DNA from: CAIURC01 sp043777315
GTDB lineage: Bacteria; Verrucomicrobiota; Verrucomicrobiia; Chthoniobacterales; Chthoniobacteraceae
DNA length: 64,000 nt
NCBI GenBank assembly: GCA_043777315.1
Contig: JAYVPW010000058.1
Location: 69,394-133,393, forward strand
Direction: 5' to 3'
In this document: piece after piece, positions 59,944 through 64,000 of the stretch
Position numbering within the stretch: the stretch's first letter is position 1
How the letters are laid out: every line of letters starts with the position of its first letter
Notes under the pieces: generated by a model
The model's input: the letters and a program-made list of their open reading frames with translations, nothing else
What the model was told of the DNA's origin: nothing
Database searches by the model: none
Position numbers and translations under genes: made by a program

Positions 59944-61248
59944 ATGGCCGCGTCCTCCCGACTTTCTTTGCTCATCGGCGCGACCATTGGTATCGTCGCG
60001 ACCGCGGGAATTTCGGAGGCCTCGAAAGCGCGGCTCGCCCAACGGGGCGCGACATTGGAGCGGCAGCTCGCCGTCGCGCGCGAGGATAACGACCGGCTGC
60101 GCGGGCTCGTCGAGGAGCGGGAAAAAGCGAAAGCATTCGCCAAAAACAAGACGCAGCGCGAGGCGATCGAGCGGGAGGTGGTGGAGATTCGCGGGCTGGA
60201 ATTCAAAACGCCGGTCGATTACCAGGTGCTCGATCGGAAGCAGATCAAGGAGACGCTTTCGCGGAAGATCTCGGAGGTTTTTTCGGAGGAGGAATTTGCC
60301 GATCTCACGGCGGCGCTGGCGCGGCTTGGGCTGGTCGGGGAAGGCTATCCGCTGCGGCAGAAATACGTCGATTTGCTCGGCGAGCAGGTGGCCGCTTTTT
60401 ACGATCAGCACACGCACAAATTGTTCATGTTCGAGGATGCCTCGCTCGAGAATGCGCAGAACCGCGTAGTCCTCGCGCACGAGCTCACGCACGCGCTGCA
60501 GGACCAGCATTTCGGCCTCGCGCGGCTGCCGCTGGAAGTGAAGACGAACGACGATCGTGCCGTCGCGGCGAGCGCGTTGTGCGAGGGCGACGCGACGCTC
60601 GTGATGAGCGAGTTCATGCTCAAACATCTCTCGCTCGGCGCGCTGAAGGACAACCTCTCCGCGTCGCTCACGCAGAACATGGATCAGCTCGCGAAAGCCC
60701 CGCGGTATCTCCGCGAGATGCTCGTTTTCCCGTATCTCCGCGGGCAGGAATTCTGCGCCGCGATCTTCACGCGCGGCGGCTACGAAGCGGTGAACAAAGC
60801 CTACGCGCAGCCCCCGGGCTCGACCGCGCAGATTCTGCATCCCGCGAAATTTCTCGGCTCGCGCGAGGAGCCACTTTCGATCTCGTGGGATGACCTCCGT
60901 TTCGACGATCACGCGCCGATCGCCGACAACGTGCTCGGCGAAATGGGCATCCGAATTTTGCTCGCGGACGGCGTGGACGGGGCGACCGCGGAGCGCGCGG
61001 CGGACGGCTGGCGCGGCGATCGGTATTTGTGTTTCGACGGCGGAAAAACGCTCGTCTGGAAGAGCGTCTGGGCGACGGCGGAAGACGCCACGGAATTCGC
61101 GAATGCCGAAAAGGTGACGCTGCAAAAACGCTACGCCAAAGCGGCCCGGATCGTGCGTGTCGTCTCGCCGCGCGCGGAGGAAGTCGTGGTCATCGACGCG
61201 GCGAATGAAGCGGCAGCGGCGGCGCTCGAGGAACGATTTGGCAAGTAG
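59944..61248 (+). CDS. membrane-anchored putative zinc metallopeptidase
   Basis: A 434-residue protein. An N-terminal hydrophobic segment (SLLIGATIGIVATAGISE) is probably a membrane anchor. A coiled coil at about residues 35-75 is followed by VVLAHELTHALQDQHFGL with HExxH near 179-183, and ALCEGDATLVM near 213, which fits a third zinc-ligand Glu. This resembles gluzincin-type peptidases. A C-terminal domain of some 200 residues ends in AAAALEERFGK. The ATG at 59944 was chosen over 59905 because the signal follows at once. Confidence 0.75.
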   Translation: MAASSRLSLLIGATIGIVATAGISEASKARLAQRGATLERQLAVAREDNDRLRGLVEEREKAKAFAKNKTQREAIEREVVEIRGLEFKTPVDYQVLDRKQIKETLSRKISEVFSEEEFADLTAALARLGLVGEGYPLRQKYVDLLGEQVAAFYDQHTHKLFMFEDASLENAQNRVVLAHELTHALQDQHFGLARLPLEVKTNDDRAVAASALCEGDATLVMSEFMLKHLSLGALKDNLSASLTQNMDQLAKAPRYLREMLVFPYLRGQEFCAAIFTRGGYEAVNKAYAQPPGSTAQILHPAKFLGSREEPLSISWDDLRFDDHAPIADNVLGEMGIRILLADGVDGATAERAADGWRGDRYLCFDGGKTLVWKSVWATAEDATEFANAEKVTLQKRYAKAARIVRVVSPRAEEVVVIDAANEAAAAALEERFGK

Positions 61249-61308
61249 CGGACTCACTTTTGGGCGGACGCATTGCGCGCCGCGCGTCCGCTGCTTTAGC
61301 CTCCGCAG

Positions 61309-62322
61309 ATGGACAAAACCGAAATGCGCCTCGACCCGCTGACCGAGGCTTGGACGTTGTTCTCGGAAGCCCGGGCGGTCGGCGCGACAACGCCGGCTGC
61401 GCCGTCCGAATCAGCCAAACATCCCCTCCCAAATCCTTTCCTCGCCGGGCTCGAACGCTTCGCGCCGCAGGCGCTGCATCACACGGAGGGCGCCGCCGAC
61501 TGGCAGGTGCGCGTGGTGCCAAATCGCGCGCCGGTGCTCCGCGTCGAGGGGGATGCCGCGCGTCACGCAGACGGGATTTACGACCGGATGGACGGCGTCG
61601 GCGCGCACGAGGTGATCATCGAAGACCCGGGTCATCGCGCACTCGAGGAGCTGTCGCTCGGCGAGGTCGAGCAGGTGATTCTCGCGTGGAAATTTCGCAT
61701 GCTCGATCTGATGCGCGATCCGCGGATGCGCTCTTTTGCGATCGTCAAAAACGTCGGCGGGCCGGCCGGGGCGCGTGTGGATCACGCGGTCAGTCAGCTC
61801 ATCGCGATGGGCATCATCCACCCGCTGCTGAAGCGCAAGCTCGACGCCGCGCGCGCATTTTATGAGCGAAAGAAACGCTCCCTTTTCGAGGACATCCTCG
61901 CCGAAGAAGTGCGCACCGGCACGCGGCTCGTGTACGAAAACAACGGCTTCGCGGTCTTCTGCCCCTACGCCTCCCGCGCGCCATTTGAGCTGGCGATTTA
62001 TCCGAAGCGGCAATGCCCGGATTTCCACGGGCTGAGCGATCAGGAATGCGTGCAATTTGCCGATGTGCTCCGCACCGCGCTGCGCAAACTTACTCGCGCG
62101 CTGAATCGCCCGCCGTTCCATCTGATGCTCTTCACCGCACCGACGCGCACGGAGCGGCGCGATCACTGGACGACGATCGAACGCGACTTCCGCTGGCACG
62201 TCGAAATCCTCCCGCGCCTCGAGCCCATCGGCGCGCTCGAGCTCGGCACCGGTTGCTGGGTCAACAGCGTCTGGCCCGAGGTCGCGGCTGACTTTCTTTG
62301 CGGGCTGGAGGTGCCGGAGTGA
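61309..62322 (+). CDS. GalT-like protein lacking canonical catalytic residues
   Basis: A 337-residue protein aligned by eye with galactose-1-phosphate uridylyltransferase. Shared stretches: RLDPLTEAWTLFSEAR, VVPNRAPVLRVEG, GAHEVIIEDPGHRALEELS and VKNVGGPAGARVDHAVSQ. The nucleophile motif HPHSQ of real enzymes reads HAVSQ here (residues 157-161), so the second His is Val. The zinc cysteines of CPFC are absent (NPFLAGLERFAPQAL). It is therefore likely an inactive or repurposed member. The acylphosphatase start overlaps its stop as GTGA. Confidence 0.85.
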   Translation: MDKTEMRLDPLTEAWTLFSEARAVGATTPAAPSESAKHPLPNPFLAGLERFAPQALHHTEGAADWQVRVVPNRAPVLRVEGDAARHADGIYDRMDGVGAHEVIIEDPGHRALEELSLGEVEQVILAWKFRMLDLMRDPRMRSFAIVKNVGGPAGARVDHAVSQLIAMGIIHPLLKRKLDAARAFYERKKRSLFEDILAEEVRTGTRLVYENNGFAVFCPYASRAPFELAIYPKRQCPDFHGLSDQECVQFADVLRTALRKLTRALNRPPFHLMLFTAPTRTERRDHWTTIERDFRWHVEILPRLEPIGALELGTGCWVNSVWPEVAADFLCGLEVPE

Positions 62323-62591
62323 TCGGCCGGCAGGTCTTTTACGAAGGCCGCGTGCAGGGCGTCGGATTCCGCTTCACCTTGAAGTCGCTGGCGCGCGGTT
62401 ACGACGTGATCGGATGGGTGCGCAACCTCCCGGACGGGCGCGTGGAAATGCAGCTCACCGGCGAACGCGAAGAGGTCGAGGGCTTTCTCGAAGCGATCGC
62501 CGAGAGCGAACTCAAGAGCCACATCCGCAGCGTCGAAGCGCATCCCGCGCCGCCGCTGGCGGGCGTGCGCGGGTTTGAGATCGTGCGGTGA
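62319..62591 (+). CDS. acyP: acylphosphatase
   Basis: A 90-residue enzyme that hydrolyses acyl phosphates. Catalytic residues are visible: Arg in YEGRVQGVGFRF near residue 20, and Asn in VIGWVRNLPDGRVEM near 38. GTG at 62319 overlaps the GalT-like stop; an earlier in-frame ATG at 62298 is inside that gene. Full length for the family. Confidence 0.94.
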   Translation: MIGRQVFYEGRVQGVGFRFTLKSLARGYDVIGWVRNLPDGRVEMQLTGEREEVEGFLEAIAESELKSHIRSVEAHPAPPLAGVRGFEIVR

Positions 62592-62622
62592 CAAAGGAAC
62601 CGACCCGGCTAGATTTCAGCTC

Positions 62623-62838
62623 ATGAATACCCGTGGCTACACCGCCGTGATCAAGCAAGACGAAGGCTGGTGGATCGGCTGGATCGAGGAAGTCACCGGC
62701 GTGAACTCGCAAGGAAAAACGCGACTCGAATTGATGCAGAATCTCCGCTCCGCGTTGCGCGAAGCACTCGAGTTCAATCGCGCGGAAGCACTCGCCGCCG
62801 CGCAGAACGACTTCGAAGAGGAGCACATCGAGGTTTGA
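62623..62838 (+). CDS. hicB: HicB-type antitoxin
   Basis: A 71-residue protein with the HicB partial RNase-H-fold pattern: YTAVIKQDEGWWIGWIEEVT, GVNSQGKTRLELMQNLRSAL, REALEFNRAEA. The HicA-type toxin starts within its stop (TTGA). It would neutralise HicA and may repress the operon. ATG at 62623 gives the family N-terminus. Confidence 0.88.
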   Translation: MNTRGYTAVIKQDEGWWIGWIEEVTGVNSQGKTRLELMQNLRSALREALEFNRAEALAAAQNDFEEEHIEV

Positions 62839-63020
62839 AGCGGCGGGAACTGATCCAGCATTTGCACCAGCACGGATGCGCCCTCGTGCGCGAAGGAAGC
62901 GATCATTCGTGGTGGGGAAATGCGGCGAGCGGGCGGCGCTCAGCCGTTCCACGACACACGGAAATCAATCGCTTTCTCGCCCGGAAACTCTGCCGAGACT
63001 TGGGCATTCCCGAACCGTGA
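62835..63020 (+). CDS. hicA: HicA-type mRNA interferase toxin
   Basis: A 61-residue protein with a TTG start overlapping the HicB stop. KRRELIQHLHQHGCALVREG, then GSDHSWWGN contains the catalytic His, and the C-terminus has HTEINRFLARKLCRDLGIPE. It fits HicA double-stranded RNA-binding-type toxins. The TTG start and small size mean it is easily overlooked. Its stop overlaps the ABC ATPase start as GTGA. Confidence 0.87.
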   Translation: MKRRELIQHLHQHGCALVREGSDHSWWGNAASGRRSAVPRHTEINRFLARKLCRDLGIPEP

Positions 63021-63862
63021 CCCCCGCCATTTCCATCCGAAACCTGACGAAGGTTTTCCCGATCCCCTTCAAGCGCGAGACGGTGGTCGCGGTGAAAGAT
63101 CTCTCGCTCGAAGTCGAGGCGGGGCAGGTGTACGGGCTGCTGGGACCGAATGGTTCGGGGAAAAGCACGACGATGAAAATCGTGCTCGGGCTGGTCGCGC
63201 CGACGGCGGGGACGACGGAGATTTTCGGGCGCGACAGCCGGCGCGTGGAGAGCCGCGAGGACGTCGGATTCCTCCCGGAGAATCCGTATTTTTACAAATA
63301 TCTGACCGGCGCGGAGACGCTGGATTTTTACGGGAAGCTGTGCGGTTTGCGCGGGGCGAAGCGGCGCGCGCGGACAAAGGAATTGCTGGATTTCGTCGGC
63401 TTGGAAAACGCGGCGGACCGGCGCATCGGCGGGTATTCGAAAGGGATGCTGCAGCGCATCGGGCTCGCGCAGGCGCTGGTGCAGGAGCCGCGGCTGCTCG
63501 TGCTCGATGAGCCGACGGCGGGCGTCGATCCCGCGGGTTCGCGCGAGATTCGCGACCTGATTTTGGATTTCAAAAAGCGCGGGATCACCGTGCTGCTCTG
63601 CTCGCATCTGCTCGGACAGGTGCAGGAGATTTGCGACCGAGTCGGCATCCTGCACCGCGGCGTGCTCGTGCGGGAAGGTCGGCTCGACGAGCTGATTTCG
63701 ATCGAGAACCAAACCGAGCTGATCCTCGAAAACGCGTCGCCGGAATTGCTCGCGGAAGTGGAGGCGACGATCGCGCGGGGGCAGGGGCGGGTGGTCGAAA
63801 AGCGGAAGCCGCAGACGACGCTGGAGCGGTACTTTCTCGAGGTGACGGGAGGCGGAAAATGA
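63017..63862 (+). CDS. ABC transporter ATP-binding protein
   Basis: A 281-residue ATPase. Walker A YGLLGPNGSGKSTTMKIVLG near residue 40, signature GGYSKGMLQRIGLAQAL, Walker B LLVLDEPTAGVDP and the H-loop LLCSHLLGQV. The pattern is of the drug/lipid ABC-2 type (CcmA-like) with a C-terminal extension. GTG at 63017 overlaps the hicA stop. No permease is in the remaining window; the next may lie beyond it. Confidence 0.93.
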   Translation: MTPAISIRNLTKVFPIPFKRETVVAVKDLSLEVEAGQVYGLLGPNGSGKSTTMKIVLGLVAPTAGTTEIFGRDSRRVESREDVGFLPENPYFYKYLTGAETLDFYGKLCGLRGAKRRARTKELLDFVGLENAADRRIGGYSKGMLQRIGLAQALVQEPRLLVLDEPTAGVDPAGSREIRDLILDFKKRGITVLLCSHLLGQVQEICDRVGILHRGVLVREGRLDELISIENQTELILENASPELLAEVEATIARGQGRVVEKRKPQTTLERYFLEVTGGGK

Positions 63863-63875
63863 GAGGAAGGGGGCA

Positions 63876-63912
63876 AACGTCGAACGTCGAACGTCGAACG
63901 TCGAACGTCGAA
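63876..63912. repeat. heptamer tandem repeat (CGAACGT)n
   Basis: Four full CGAACGT units with partial ends. No inverted partner was seen in the remaining window. The unit differs by one base from CAACGTC at 30478-30562. Confidence 0.9.
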
Positions 63913-63932
63913 GTAACGGAGCGCAAGCGACT

Positions 63933-64000
63933 TCAGTTCTGAGGGCTGTAAATCACGTCGGCATCGCGCCCATCGTGCGACTCGCGAAGCTGCGTGATCA
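63933..64000 (-). CDS. C-terminal end of a gene cut by the window edge
   Basis: An open frame on the minus strand with residues ITQLRESHDGRDADVIYSPQ-N before the TGA at 63933-63935. Only 21 residues are visible, so no product can be named. The frame seems protein-like and continues beyond the window. Confidence 0.35.
   Translation of the reverse strand, partial: ITQLRESHDGRDADVIYSPQN

Noticed and set aside
59818..61257. 479-codon open frame on the minus strand
   Set aside because: Antisense to the putative metallopeptidase, which has a signal segment and HExxH.

Overview
This 64 kb window is bacterial, GC-rich and dense in genes. The best guess for the organism is a soil-type member of the Verrucomicrobiota (PVC superphylum). 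Support: adjacent DUF1549/DUF1553 (cytochrome-like) and DUF1501 genes, a large secreted beta-repeat protein with an N-terminal LEPR-XLL-type motif, a PQQ-type propeller protein, and many short heptamer/octamer tandem repeats and REP-like hairpins between genes. No rRNA, tRNA, IS element or CRISPR array was seen.

Layout. 0-3 kb: a membrane protein of unknown function, then an aminotransferase-LysR pair. 3.1-12.9 kb: a secreted PQQ-like propeller protein and a complete recC-recB-recD operon joined by ATGA overlaps. 12.9-19.4 kb (minus strand): five tightly packed genes, namely a small CxC protein, a 4Fe-4S ferredoxin-type protein, an ORF6N-domain protein with its own palindromes, DUF1549/DUF1553 and DUF1501. 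19.6-28.6 kb: an accessory/defence island with a controller protein, a C5-cytosine methyltransferase, an HNH nuclease, a TcmP protein with its radical-SAM partner, two linked unknown proteins (one DUF6339-like), a HigBA module, an AIPR protein that seems to lack its N-terminus, and a Vsr-like endonuclease. 28.6-31.7 kb: a CobW-type GTPase with a GcvH-like protein, divergent from a cysteine desulfurase. 31.9-39.9 kb: the LEPR-XLL protein, a membrane glycosyltransferase-like protein, mnmG and cytidine deaminase. 40.1-48.9 kb: pyruvate dehydrogenase genes E1alpha, E1beta and E2, then about 3.8 kb of opposite-strand accessory genes, then E3 (lpd). 48.9-53 kb: a conserved unknown protein, a two-component system divergent from a small secreted protein, and a YebC-family regulator. 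53.1-58.7 kb: three glycosyltransferases and an MsbA-like ABC exporter, probably for surface glycans. 58.8-64 kb: a secreted protein, a nucleotidyltransferase-fold protein with a small partner, a putative metallopeptidase, a GalT-like protein without the usual catalytic and zinc residues, acylphosphatase, HicBA, an ABC ATPase and the end of one more gene.

Most notable: (1) the composite 9 kb defence island, with TcmP/radical-SAM inside a restriction-modification locus and a toxin-antitoxin pair at the broken front of an AIPR gene; (2) a perfect 15-1-15 palindrome inside the ORF6N gene with a degenerate second copy just upstream of its start; (3) a family of heptamer/octamer tandem repeats, often as inverted pairs, two of which lie in coding sequence where a slip would shift the frame; (4) a GalT-like protein with HAV in place of the HPH active site; (5) a pdh operon interrupted by accessory genes with integron-cassette-like ends. 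All function calls come from reading motifs by eye; no search was run.
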